This document shows, one piece after another, positions 1 through 10,592 of a stretch of DNA of 64,000 bases; the first letter of the stretch is position 1; the number at the start of each line of letters is the position of its first letter. Where the stretch lies: the NCBI GenBank assembly GCA_007644065.1, contig VJWN01000018.1, positions 124,001 through 188,000 on the forward strand, read 5' to 3'. Source of the stretch: Margaritispora aquatica. Its lineage: Eukaryota > Ascomycota > Leotiomycetes > Helotiales > Discinellaceae. The position numbers were made by a program, and so were the translations under genes. The notes under the pieces were generated by a model. That model was not told where the DNA came from, did not search any database, and saw only the letters and a program-made list of their open reading frames with translations.

Positions 1-1001
1 GTTTGTCAGATCCGACAGCCTACTTGCAACCTAGAAAGAGGCATTATCAACCTCTGTCACGCAAAATGCTTGAATACCTGCTCCCCCCCAAAATGACGTA
101 AATCCACCCCCTTCGCTTCGTGGTCGTAAGCGAGGAGACAGGGGCTCAGGGGTTGTCCATCTGAGAAGTGGGGTAGCATGATGTGGCTGGTGAGCTGGCC
201 TTCCTCAGATGACGGGACACCCTTTGAAATTCAATGTGCATGTTGCACGAATATCCTGAAACCCTATGTGCATAAACGACGATCTTTCATGTGAGGTCAA
301 GACTCGAGAACAGGTTTCCCGTGAGTTCATACTGCGATCTTACTCGTGCTGCGTTGTTTGGTAAGGCGCTGATGGATGTTGATGGGGTCAGATGGGCCAA
401 GCACGAGGCGAATGCTCGGAACCTTGCAAGAGATCGTCATAAGAAGATGTGCATATTGGACTGGCCTTTCGGGGACGTGCTGCCAACTTTTGGCATGGGA
501 GGTGGTAGCGAAGAGCAGGCAAGAGGCGTGGTGAGTGCCTTGGGGGCTGCTGGGTAGAGAGGAAGGTAGTGCTGCTTTTGGAGGATGAAGTGTTTAGTGA
601 AATCCATCCATCGATTTACCACGTAAAAGCGCTGATAGGGTAAATAAGTAACCTAATAAATTTACTCAAATGCTGATAATTCTAGGTTGTGAAGTGGCTA
701 GGAGTTTTGGGACGACCTTCGGAATGCCATGCTCGCTTGAATTTCAGTTGAGGTTGCACTACTCTTTCGCAGTATTGTCATGTTCAGTTAGACGCTGTGA
801 TCTTCAGAAATGATTGAATCGCTGTTCAATGTAATAATGCTGTTTGCTCAGTCGAGACGATAAACTTGTATCAATCTGTAACAATCTGTGCCAAAAGTCC
901 CCAACCTGATCCCTCGATCTGCCAGAACTCCTCAATGATGTTTACACCCGCTAAATTCACAATCCCAAACTCCAAATGCTCAATCTCATCCCATCTCAGT
1001 A
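1..1001. other. Intergenic, no supported gene
   Basis: No convincing coding signal on either strand. A short open frame at 291-557 has no splice partner, no recognisable motif and an unremarkable composition, so I do not call it. The right end is the downstream flank of the minus-strand gene that stops at 1002. Confidence 0.5.
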
Positions 1002-1768
1002 TCACATAATACAATCCCCCTTCATCATCCTGATCTCCTTCCTCGTTAACTCAACCTCCATAATCCTCTTCGTCAACGGGACCTTCTCATCCAACCCATC
1101 ATCATCACAATCGAAATACAGAGCCCAGACTCCTTCTTCCTCCTCAACCACTGTGAAGCCCTCCCAGCCCTCGAAGTTCAGCCGCCGGTCTATAGGTGTA
1201 ACATTCCAAGGCCCGACGCGATGCCCGATTGTGTCGACCTTCAGTCCGTACTTCACTTCGTATGTGTCCTTGTCAACGTATATCCAGTTCAGCTGCGGAG
1301 GATCGTCCGAGATTGTAGACACGTATCCTTCACCCCGTCGACCCCAAGGTTTATCCGGGTAGGGAAAGAAGTAGCCCGCGAAGAGGTGACCTTGGGCTTC
1401 GACGTTGTCATCGCCGTCGTCGGGAAGAAATTTGGATTTCGGATTGACATTTGTTACCCAGAGCTGTGTTGGGCGCGTTAGCGATGTGTTACTATGACAG
1501 GTTCATGCACCGAAGGATTGCAAGGGTGATAGAGAGAATGGAATTAGATGTGTACCTTGTTGTCTCTGAGAACGACCGTCCCACCATGAATATCACGACT
1601 CTTCCGTGATGGATCGTTGCAAGTCACCAAAATATTCGACTTTCGACTTCGATGCTTTTGTCTCGCGTTCTGCTTCTGACCCTGCTGTACCGCTTCCGTC
1701 GTCCCGATGATAGCAGGGCATGCCGCTATGGAAGTCAATATACCCAGGACCATTTTGATATCTTGCAA
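1002..1768 (-). CDS. Small secreted protein of unknown function, two exons
   Basis: Exons 1768-1556 and 1463-1002 join in frame (intron 92 bp, GTACAC...ACACAG, branch-like CTAAC near the acceptor) to give 224 residues. The N-terminus (MQDIKMVLGILTSIAACPA) is a likely signal peptide, followed by a basic linker and then a compact C-terminal domain rich in Trp and acidic residues, with motifs LNWIYVDKDTYEVKYG, FEGWEGFTVVEE and WALYFDCDDDGL. I recall this W-G-F / ALYFD pattern from uncharacterised secreted proteins of many filamentous ascomycetes, but no biochemical role is known to me. The first ATG is used; a second in-frame ATG five codons later would give an equally good signal peptide. Function not assigned; existence of the gene is well supported by the splice join and motif continuity. 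Confidence 0.8.
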
Positions 1769-2928
1769 TAGCTCTTGAAAAACTGAATGTAGACTTGAAA
1801 GATGCGCACAGTGGTGAATTTCAAATTGAAAAGTTGAGGAGAAAGAATATTCGAGACTTCAAACCTCGAGTGCACCTCTCGATCGCCATCCAGCCGTGCT
1901 GTAGAATTACATCATAGGATTATCACTTTGATGAGGGCGGGCTGACGAAACGAAGGGTAACACAGTCCCACACTGTGGACTCTGGGGAAGTGAATCGGAA
2001 AAGAGTGCCTCACAGCCGAGAGGGTGAGACATGCATATCGAACGGTAACAAACACACAAAGAAAGCTAAAAAGAACAAGAAGACCCCGAGATCGAGGTCC
2101 AATGTGTGCCTGAGAATTCTCCGCTCCTTCTTCTAAAAAAATGGCCATAAAAGTGTATGTCACGTGCACTGCTCGTGACATTTTCCGCCTCGAAACAGTT
2201 TACAGTTAGGTAGGTAAGAGGCGCATGAATCCGATGGCATAGCAATGACTTCACAGACACTTAGAGATTCTCAAACATAATCCTCAAATTCAGATAACAA
2301 AATCAACGTGGCTAAACTTCAAATTTCCAGAAAGTGCCATGCAAACTCCCCCACCCACAACACTTGGCCCAAATATAACTTTCCAGGATCAATTAATTTA
2401 CAGTAAATCCCAGGATTGGATGAATGATGTACTAGCTAAGCGACCAACGCATGCATTCATCCACAGTTCCACGCATCGAGATCCAGAGGAAAATCAAGGG
2501 GGTCCATCAAAAACTGTCCATTCAGAAACCCATCCTAGACCCAGTGACGTAAATAATGCACAGCGTACATCACGCAAAACTAGGATTACACACTCGCACT
2601 TGACACTGCCAGAAGCCTCGAGAAGGAGAAGCCTGCAAACCTGTTTGAAGCACAAGGCTGCATCGTGGTAAGCTTGCAGTTCGATTTGCGAACTTGATTC
2701 GGGGTGCTCCCTTGGCTCCACCTCGAAATCGTCATTGTTGAGGTTGCGTCCATAAGTATAGCTTAGCTCTTTTTCTGACCGTCATCATCAACACAACTAC
2801 ACCACGAAATCTTCACTTGACATCGTCTACACTATTGTTGTAGGAATCACCAAAATTGCACTATAAATCGCACGAATCGCCTCCCTCTATTTTCGGCATC
2901 GTCGTATTTCCGCAGAGAATCATTCATC
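1769..2928. other. Intergenic, divergent promoter region
   Basis: Sits between the start of the minus-strand secreted-protein gene and the start of the plus-strand gene at 2929, so it probably carries both promoters. A CA/CT-rich stretch at about 2780-2928 directly before the ATG looks like a fungal 5' leader. The open frames at 1912-2260 and 2339-2721 overlap on both strands, have no motif and are not called. Confidence 0.5.
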
Positions 2929-3649
2929 ATGTCAGACGTGTAAGTGCCGATAACCATTTACGCCGAAACTCCAAAATACTGAGAAATTAGCAGTGAGAAG
3001 AAAGAAACCCAGCAAGAGGATCAGTACGAGTACGCCTCTGAATCCGAGAGCGAAGAGCAACAAGTCGCACCGCCACCACAACCCGCAGCGCCCAAGCAAG
3101 GTCAGCGCACGATGCAGCGGATCCCACGAAACCAAGTGCAGCAACAACAACCACAGCAGCAGCAACAGCCACAGTATCAGCAGCAGGTCTTACCAGCGGA
3201 GAACAACATGCCGCCGCAGAATGTGGCGGGGAGACAATACAATGATGCTGGACGAACGTGGCCGATTCGTGAGTCAAGAATCAAGGACCGCCCGCAGCCC
3301 AAAGAGATCCGGGATAGTTCCTTGAAGATTAAGATCGAGTTGGATCTTGAGGTCGAGGTAAATACACCCCCGTTCCTGCTTTGATTCTCTTACGTTCAAA
3401 TCACATTTGCCAAGAACTTCCTACGAGGAAGGAAAGGTGCTTTCGGATTTCCAAGACGAGTGTCTGGAGACGACCTAACCATAGAAAACAAAAAGAAAGA
3501 AAGAACTCGCGTAGTAACGGTTTCTCCAGGTCGATCTGTATGCGAGGGTGAAGGGAGATGTGACGATTGGATTGATGTAGTAACATTTTGCATTGTAGGT
3601 CGATCTCTACGCCCGAGTGAAGGGAGATATAACAATTGGCTTACTATGA
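2929..3649 (+). CDS. Gln/Pro-rich protein with two alternative terminal exons
   Basis: Exon 1 is 2929-2939 (ATG TCA GAC GT, donor GTAAGT) and exon 2 is 2994-3357. The terminal exon is either 3530-3580 or 3599-3649. Using 3530-3580 gives 141 residues: an acidic N-terminus, a disordered Gln/Pro-rich middle (about residues 28-75), and the C-terminal segment SLKIKIELDLEVEVDLYARV then KGDVTIGLM. The second terminal exon encodes VDLYARVKGDITIGLL and its own stop, so either acceptor gives a complete protein of the same length. The beta-rich tail with alternating hydrophobic residues recurs in the gene at 5582-6376. Proteins ending in this type of motif occur widely in filamentous ascomycetes; I know of no assigned function. 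The first exon of 11 bases is inferred from the donor and phase only. Confidence 0.72.
3511..3649 (+). repeat. Tandem duplication of the terminal exon with its acceptor
   Basis: Two adjacent copies, offset 69 bp at the exons, each carry GTAGTAAC (3511-3518 and 3577-3584), a pyrimidine-rich tract, an AG acceptor (3528-3529 and 3597-3598) and a 17-codon exon with stop. By eye 37 of 51 exon bases match. Of the 16 amino-acid codons, seven differ silently, two give Val/Ile and Met/Leu changes and the rest are identical. The branch-like TAG of copy 2 overlaps the stop codon of copy 1. Confidence 0.85.
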
Positions 3650-5581
3650 GAAGGGCACGAACGATACCCTCAGTGCATTTGGAATTGATCAAAATTTGAC
3701 TGACTTGGGGATTTCTTTTGTTGGATGGTATATAAAGACTCATGTACTATTATTGAACTTAGCGAATGATGATGACCATTTTTGGTATGATTGGTTACAT
3801 TTGTCTGACTTGAGTGTCTCATCGTGATATTTTGTGGACTTCGTGATTAATGGTATGGCATTCTCAAACTGCATAATGACATCGATCGTTGAAACGCCAG
3901 GTGTCGTTGAAGTGAGACTTGCTGGTGTCACAGCCCTGAGCCTGCATGATGAGCCGTGCGATGAGCCCGTGACCACAAAGACATTGATGCTTGCACGCAA
4001 AGCAAAAAACGATAGGATATCAAACCAACCAACCTTGATCAAAACACCAAACAGTACTATTAACGGAGGGGAAGCCTGTCGAAACAAGCGGACCGACATG
4101 CCGATTGGCAGAAAAACAAGTCGTGACTCGACAAAATACAAAATATAGTGGGCTGTAAACCTTCTTACAAGCATGCGAGATTCGAACCTGCCGTCTGCGG
4201 GAATTCGTAATTAATTCATCTCTTTCCAATTTATTATTGGGACACAGCAGGCAGGTGGATGTGGTGGATGTCACTCCAATGTCGTTGTAAACACTCGCTT
4301 ATTTGACAGCTACAACTAGACCCTATTTGAGTTAGATTCCGGGGGGGCTAAGAGCCCGCCATGTCCCTTACGCTTTCCTAGAGTGGGCGATCTTATTGCC
4401 AAGCCTGATATCTTCCATGGTCTGGGTTCGTGAACAAGGCAAGGCAAGGCGGTCCTGCCTAAATGGCCGGTTCACATGGTTTTCGAATCGCTACCAGATT
4501 TATACCCGAATTGCAATGCTATTTTGACATCACTCGGTTCGTATATGAAAGTCCACAGGTTTATTATACTGTATATTTTCACAAGTTGGTAAAATGTCTC
4601 TAGGGTAGGCGCAACTTGAGAAAGACCCTTCCTAGAATAATTCGACCAAAATCCTAATCAGTTCTCCTGCATCAACGTCACCAAGCCATGCACTTCACTT
4701 CCACTCCCACTCTTCCTCCAAAAATGAAAGAGGAGCAATAAGCAGGGTAGGGAGGGGGGGAGGGAAGGTATCATCGTTTCGAGCCGAGGCCCCCGGTGAC
4801 CAACTCATGCCCCTTGTAACCTCCACAGAATGGTCCACACTTCTCTCCCATCCTCGCATCTCATTCGCTTAATCGTGTCGGAGGCGGACCTACTTCAGAC
4901 AGCCAGGATTTTATCCATGCACATTTCTGGTACAAATCCCATTGCCTTTGTCGGCTCACACGGACGGATATCGGTACGACAAGGGATCCTAACACCACTC
5001 CCGCGTGTGACGGTGTAGACGACACACGAACGAGCGAACGAGCGTTTAGGGGTGGAATTGGGGGCTTCACGGTGATTGTGAAATGTTACAGCGTCTGAAT
5101 TCAGCGCTCAGGTTGTTTTGAGTGCCCGGAATAATTTCTTCTATGATGCCGACTTACAGCTCGGTTCTTGGATATATTGGAGTTGGTTGTGGGGGTTGAC
5201 AGGGCAGGTAAGCAGCCACGAACTGACCGCTTTCCAGCCGCTGTTGTCATCATTCATCTGGACTTCGTTTTATTGATTGAAATTCATAGAGATGAATGCA
5301 GTAACTGGAGTCCAGACTCGTTGTATTGAGGTATCTGTGAGAGGTTTATGGGAAATTTTTGGTACATTCGTAAACAAGAGATCACTAGAAAGCTACTCTA
5401 CGGAGTCCTGACTGTCCAACTTTGTTCGTCAGCATCACTTCTAAGGATTGAGAGACAGAAACTTACCCAAATCTCAGCAACACTATACGAACATGTTCAA
5501 ATACTTACACTGAAGACCACTCTCTACTCCCTATATCCTCGTCAGCATTTCCTTGACCCATAGATCTCCAATTAACCAAAC
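3650..5581. other. Intergenic between convergent genes
   Basis: Lies between the 3' ends of two convergent genes. Several open frames (for example 3740-4174 minus) have no motif and no splice support. It includes a G-rich tract at 4745-4764. A T-arm-like GGTTCGAATC on the minus strand near 4171-4180 does not fold into a tRNA (see rejected items). Nothing else supported. Confidence 0.5.
4745..4764 (+). other. Potential G-quadruplex motif
   Basis: Four or more runs of at least three G separated by one or two bases: GGGTAGGGAGGGGGGGAGGG. It fits the usual G3N1-7 pattern. It is not in an obvious promoter, being downstream of both neighbouring genes. Any role is speculation. Confidence 0.6.
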
Positions 5582-6376
5582 TCACATAAACGTAATTGTA
5601 ACATCACCCTTAATCTTCGCCTTCAAAAAGATCTCAACCATGAGGTTCAACTCAAGCTTAATGGACATCGGCTTCCTCTTCTCCTCTCCATCATCCTCAT
5701 CATCACTACTCTCCTCACTGCTACTCTCCACCTTCTTCGCCTTCTTCTTTTTCTTTTTGCTCTTATTCTTTGTCTTCTTGGAGGAAGCCTTCTCGCTCCC
5801 AGAACTGGCGCGGATTTCTATCGGCCGGCCGCCTGAGTTCTGCGCTCGTTTGATGTTGAATGCGCGGATGCCAGTCTCGAAGGGACTTGGTTGTGGTTGC
5901 TGCTGCGGAGGTGCTGTTGCAATTGCAACCGTTGGTGTTTTCGCAGGAGCTTTTTGCTTGCATTTATCGCAGACAACACCGACTCCCTCACCATCCACAC
6001 CATTCAAATCTCCCTCTCCCTCCTCATCCAGGTGGTCCTCATACTGATGTCCATTCACCTCCCGCCCACCTTGCTCGTCTCCATTCGTCTCCCCATTCAT
6101 CTTCGCGGTCTTCATCGCTCGAATCCGATCATTGTATTCCTCCAGCGTCTCGCCCTCAATCGGATCCTCGCCCGGCGTCGGTTTTGGCACAGGAGGCATC
6201 CTGCTCTCCCTTCCTCCTACGGCATCTCCACGCTCGCTCTTCCTCCTTCCACCGCGTTGGAAGCGGCGTCGCTCCGAGGACGGCGAGTCTGAGTTCGATA
6301 CCTCTTCTTCATCTTCGTGTTCGTCGGAAGGAATGCTACGATGCGCTGGGCCGTTCTGAACGGTTTGTGTGTCCAT
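5582..6376 (-). CDS. Acidic/Lys-rich disordered protein, paralogous C-terminal tail
   Basis: Single-exon frame of 264 residues starting MDTQTVQNGPAHRS. Most of it is low complexity: acidic and Ser-rich N-terminus, a CDKCKQK segment, a PQQQPQPSPF stretch, then an all-Lys run and a Ser/Glu/Asp run (about 205-240), likely nuclear by composition. The last 28 residues, MSIKLELNLMVEIFLKAKIK then GDVTITFM, match the tail of the plus-strand gene at 2929-3649 in pattern (SLKIKIELDLEVE...ARVKGDVTIGLM). The two genes point at each other about 1.9 kb apart, which suggests an old local duplication or conserved pairing. Here the tail is in the same exon as the body, with no intron at the E/V junction. Function unknown. 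The frame is long and ends in a shared motif, so the gene is probably real. Confidence 0.75.
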   Translation of the reverse strand: MDTQTVQNGPAHRSIPSDEHEDEEEVSNSDSPSSERRRFQRGGRRKSERGDAVGGRESRMPPVPKPTPGEDPIEGETLEEYNDRIRAMKTAKMNGETNGDEQGGREVNGHQYEDHLDEEGEGDLNGVDGEGVGVVCDKCKQKAPAKTPTVAIATAPPQQQPQPSPFETGIRAFNIKRAQNSGGRPIEIRASSGSEKASSKKTKNKSKKKKKKAKKVESSSEESSDDEDDGEEKRKPMSIKLELNLMVEIFLKAKIKGDVTITFM

Positions 6377-8498
6377 CTCGGGCGTGGTAGGAGAAGGTTA
6401 TGTTCTGAGTGTGTGTATGAATGTGAGTGTGGTATGTGTTGTTTTCCAGTGACGAATGCCGAGGATGATCAAAACAATGCAGCTACGGAGTCCAGCGAAT
6501 GTCTTCATCGTCCCGGGGGCCGGTTGGACTCCACCTACATTACAGTGGGTGATGCTTCCCTAAACTCCTATCTAGCCCTGCGCACTTACAGTACTATCAA
6601 TCTCTAATTCCATGCTTTGCCTTGTTCCATGTAAATGGGGGGGGGGTGCGAATAGACAGAAACGCCCAACTGCAAAGTCACGAGCGAGTAGTTTTCTCCC
6701 CCCAAAAGGAAAGGTTGACGGGCACTTGTTTGATTCTCGGATGCGAGGGAACGCCATTTTTTCTCGGATCCGCTCGTCAAACATCAACCACCCCCTCCCC
6801 TGCCTCTCCTGCATGGGAACTGGCAAAACCCCACACAAATATATTAATGACGTCGAATTCGTTTCGTGGCGACCCATAACGGCTCAAAATTCCAGCCTCA
6901 GCATGGAGAACTGAATAGCATTCAAATTAGCGCGACGAGCTTTATGACCCGAGACCTAACGGTGATTAGTCTCACATTCCAAAGCGAGCGTTAGGTTTAG
7001 GTTTTCGCTGTGACGGTGGCTAAAGCATTCACCAGCCACAACAAGAGATTCAGAGTTCGAAAGCTGAGCCGCCCCGTGCTATTGACGCTTCCTTGGCAAA
7101 TCTATCTTCCAGGTTTCGAAGTTAGCGTCGTGATGTCGTGCACAAGCGTGACGAATGCACAGGGCCAAATCAGCAAGCGAGAAGGGAAAGTCAAAGCTTT
7201 GGTATTACGAGTTCAGCCTGGTGGTCCCACTGGAAGAAGGAAGCTGCACAGGTGCCTAAACCTCAGAAGGACAGTGTGTCGATGCCCTGTTCTCGATGTG
7301 TAATTAGTGTTGTCATCCCCTGAATTTTGGAATGTCCTGTGAAAAAATGCCCTATATTAGGTTTTAGAGTCTGGTTTTGCTCTTTTGCCTTTTGAGAAGA
7401 TGGACAGCTCCAGTATCGTGAAGTAAGTTTTTTTTTTTTTTCTCTTTCGGTTGATGTACAAAATTTGGTGTAAAAGAGTCAATTATTTTTCCATAAGAGA
7501 ATAAATAAGTAGCCAGACAGAAAATATCAATAGTTTTTCAAATTCACTGTTGTCTACTACAAAGTTTTCAGGGGAAGGTCCCGTATAGCTATTACTTCAT
7601 CGTTTCTTCCACTTCGGATCTCGTATCAGTGTCAGTGGATTATCAGATGAGCGGAGATCTAGGGAGATTTACGGCAGAATACTAAAAAAGAAATTCAAAT
7701 TTTCAAATATACCACATCCAAGTCATCAAAAGCATTTGATAAAGTGGCAAGCAATCTTCCATCTCTCACCTTTCCGGGCATGATATCATAGTGGCACACA
7801 CAACAAGCATGCCCCTCCCATCGAGGCTTCGTCCTCGATGCAGATTTCGATGCCACCTCGCGATCGACCAAACCTGCATACATGGTTCTTTGATAACGAG
7901 CCACGAGATCCCGTTTCAAGAATCCCATGCCAACTTCACAATCATCACCCCTGCCTGGGATACGACGCCAAAGTTCGAAGATCTTTAGAGCTGAGGCAAC
8001 ATCGATATTCTCGATATTTTCGAAATTGCCTAATTAGGCAATACTTCAACACAACTCCAGAATCTCAGATATTGTCCTCGCGTGCACTTGCTTGTTTTAT
8101 TTCTTGTTGACGATGCTGCGATCCACTATGTGTGGCTTGACTCTCCTCCTTCCTCTCCTACTCGCTCACAGCTTCACACAATTCACATGGCTCTCTAGAA
8201 ACCAGTTTCCTCAAAGTCAAAGTACACGCAAGAAATGAGGGGCCATGACCTCAAAACTCCTCTTTCGCACGCCCTGCTTTGATTAACTGAGAGATCAGGA
8301 TTCAGGATTCATGCTGAACTCACTTTACACCAAGGAACGTGGTCATGATCTCCCGACTTTCCGGATCAACAGCCATGCCACAATGATCTCTCCACGATGT
8401 GAGTGATCACCGATGTAAGCGAGAAGAGTTATGAGCACGCAAGCAAAGAATATCGATATAGGTGGGCCCTGGATCTCCGCTTGGCGAGGGTGAGGAGG
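6377..8498. other. Intergenic, no supported gene
   Basis: Open frames at 6572-6914, 7010-7323 and 7695-8110 exist on one or both strands but show no motif, no consistent frame across introns and no codon pattern I trust. The stretch includes a G run near 6638 and a T run near 7428-7442. It probably carries the promoter of the minus-strand gene that starts at 6376. Confidence 0.45.
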
Positions 8499-8657
8499 TA
8501 GGTATATATTTCACTAAGAGTACATCTACTTCTCATTCCCTTTCTCATACAAGCAAACACTCAATCAAAACTACTCCTCACTACACTTAAACAACACAAG
8601 TCAAATACACTCTACTAAACCAACTCACCTCACTCAACTTCCACCCTAAATCACAAA
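8499..8657 (+). promoter_or_regulatory. Core promoter and CA-rich leader of the LEA-like gene
   Basis: A TATA-type element (GGTATATATTTC) near 8501-8512 is followed by about 140 bp of C/A/T-rich, G-poor sequence (for example ACTCAATCAAAACTACTCC) up to the context CACAAAATGGC at the ATG. This layout is typical of strongly expressed filamentous-fungal genes. One AGGGG stress-type element lies at 8238-8242; its importance is inference. Confidence 0.5.
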
Positions 8658-8939
8658 ATGGCTGGACTTCTCGGCGGCGTAACTGACACCCTCGACAAGA
8701 CCCTCACGGGCGGCGAGCAGGCCCAGGGACAAGGCGGTCTCCTCGGCACCGTCAACAAGACGGTCGGTCAGACTGTCGATAGTGCAGGCAATGTGGTCGG
8801 AGGAGCTACCAATACCGTTGGACAGACGGCAAGCGGCGCTACACAGCAGGTTGGACAGACGACACAGGGGGTTACAGGTGGTGGACAACAGCAGGGAGGC
8901 GGTGGAGGATTGTTGGGCGGCTTGACGGGAGGGAAGTAG
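8658..8939 (+). CDS. Small Gly/Thr/Gln-rich LEA-like protein
   Basis: Intronless 93-residue protein beginning MAGLLGGVTDTLDKTLTGG. It has an imperfect repeat (TVGQTVDSAGNVVGG / TVGQTASGATQQVGQTT) in which hydrophobic Val/Leu/Ala recur every three to four residues, flanked by GGLLG motifs at both ends. The N- and C-terminal LLGG elements and the Gln/Gly tract GGGQQQGGGGG give a hydrophilic, probably disordered or inducibly helical protein. This resembles small LEA-like/stress proteins of ascomycetes, often conidial; that role is inference. The strong TATA and leader upstream support high expression. There is no signal peptide, so it is probably cytosolic. Confidence 0.82.
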   Translation: MAGLLGGVTDTLDKTLTGGEQAQGQGGLLGTVNKTVGQTVDSAGNVVGGATNTVGQTASGATQQVGQTTQGVTGGGQQQGGGGGLLGGLTGGK

Positions 8940-10592
8940 GAAGGAGGAGAAACTGGAATAATAAATCCTATGGGATAGGATACAATGGTGAAGGAGTGGA
9001 ATGCTGATGATGATGATTGTATGATGGAGGAAAGAGCTGTATTTGTAGGCTTGGAGGTTATTGAAATCTGACTGATGAACATGAATTTCTCAATTGTATC
9101 TGAATTTCTAATATTATCAAGCGATTTTGCCGAATATGTGAGTTCCATATTCATGTTAAAAGTCATTAATGTTGTCCGTTAAACAACAAAAAGCTTAAAA
9201 ATGAAATTGGACGCCTTGTTCTCTATCACCATCCTCAAACTGTGCAATAAAGCCACTGAAAACTTCGCACTTGAGTCTTAAAGCAAAGCGCAGCTGAGAT
9301 ATCGTGTATTACTATTAAGAAACTGTCCCTCTCCCGCTTCTAACCTCTCACGAAGTTCTGAAATGAAGTTGGGTATGTATCCTGTCCTTTTGACTTGATA
9401 AAACAATCTCGATATTAGTCCCTGAATCTAAAAGGTGCTTCGTATCTCATGGAAAGCCATCATGTTCTGCTTTATAGAGAGTGCGGATATGACTATAAGT
9501 TTGAGATTTTCAACATTACAGAGAGCTACAAGAGTTTTTTTTTTTTTTTTGGGTTGGTTCCAGTACTTTCATAGCATAAGATTTGCAATAGAAGTCTTGC
9601 AGAACCGCCTCTAAGAACTAATACATCTTGAACCTGCTATTCCAATAGCTAATCCTCAGGTTTGTACTTCTTCCGAATTCTCGAAATTTACGACGATTTA
9701 ATGTCTTACTCACAATCCACACTTTCCAGTGCACTTTAGTCCACGCACAAACCGAAACCAAGCACTCTAGGCTTCTAATAGTAACAAAATCTACTTAGAG
9801 ATTAAATTCCATATATTTTTGACTTCTAGAAAGCAACTATTGCCTACTTAGCTGTCGACACTGTTTTGGCCTATGACACAAGGTGTCTAAAATGCTGTTC
9901 CTCCTCCCCTAATAACCCAAGAGTGGCGATTTATCAACCGCATCTTGAACTGGCATAAACATAAGAACATGATAATGCGGCGAGCTCATGCCAAGCTTAG
10001 GGAGTTACCTAAATAAATCAAGATACTGCTTAAAGAGGTGGTTACCTTCGTATTACGGTAAGCGAGTGGTGAGGGGTTAAGCGAAGGAGACATCATCACT
10101 TCAAACGTTTGATGGAAGGTTATCATAGAAATTTGGAAAGCCCGTGTAATTTCGATCAAAATTGGTCACAAATTGGTTTCTACTAGTTTCCTATTGTACA
10201 ATAAGTGGACTTCTGCAATACTTTATCAGCCTCGATTTTATTGACTCGCTATTGGGAGAAAATATATTGCTTACATAACCAGCACCCCCTCATCCACGAC
10301 ATCTACAACCCCATCTTTGAAGCCCATCAACAACCGAGAAAGGTACGCAAGGATACCACCATTCAATGCGAGTATCGCTGGCACACGATTCAAATAGGCA
10401 GAATGTGACTGGCTGCTGCCCCGCAACGTTACATACTTCTAGGACAAAGCACGCAGGCAACTGCAAGGTTGCACGCGAGGCTGAAATGGCTTGAACAGAA
10501 AGGCTGTTACCTGGAAAGCGATTTCTAGATATGTAGCAAAAGGTGCCGAGCTCCTCGAACACTCCTTCATCAATTGCTCCACCTCCTAGAAC
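8940..10592. other. Intergenic, AT-rich
   Basis: 3' flank of the LEA-like gene (an AATAAA-like ATAATAAATCC occurs near 8958), then AT-rich sequence with a T run at about 9535-9550. No coding signal. The last few hundred bases form the promoter side of the oxidoreductase gene. Confidence 0.5.

Noticed and set aside
3740..4174. 144-codon minus-strand frame
   Set aside because: No motif, no ATG context, overlaps another open frame on the plus strand, and no splice partner.
4160..4260. tRNA-like T-arm (GGTTCGAATC) on the minus strand
   Set aside because: The T stem has a mismatch, the 3' acceptor strand has no matching 5' strand within 110 bases, and no anticodon arm with T33 forms.
7010..7323. 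Overlapping plus-strand frames
   Set aside because: Two frames compete, no domain and no coding texture that I trust.
9535..9550. Long T runs here, at 7428-7442, and at 56041-56054
   Set aside because: Ordinary homopolymer tracts; the last is inside intron 5 of the Cys-rich gene.
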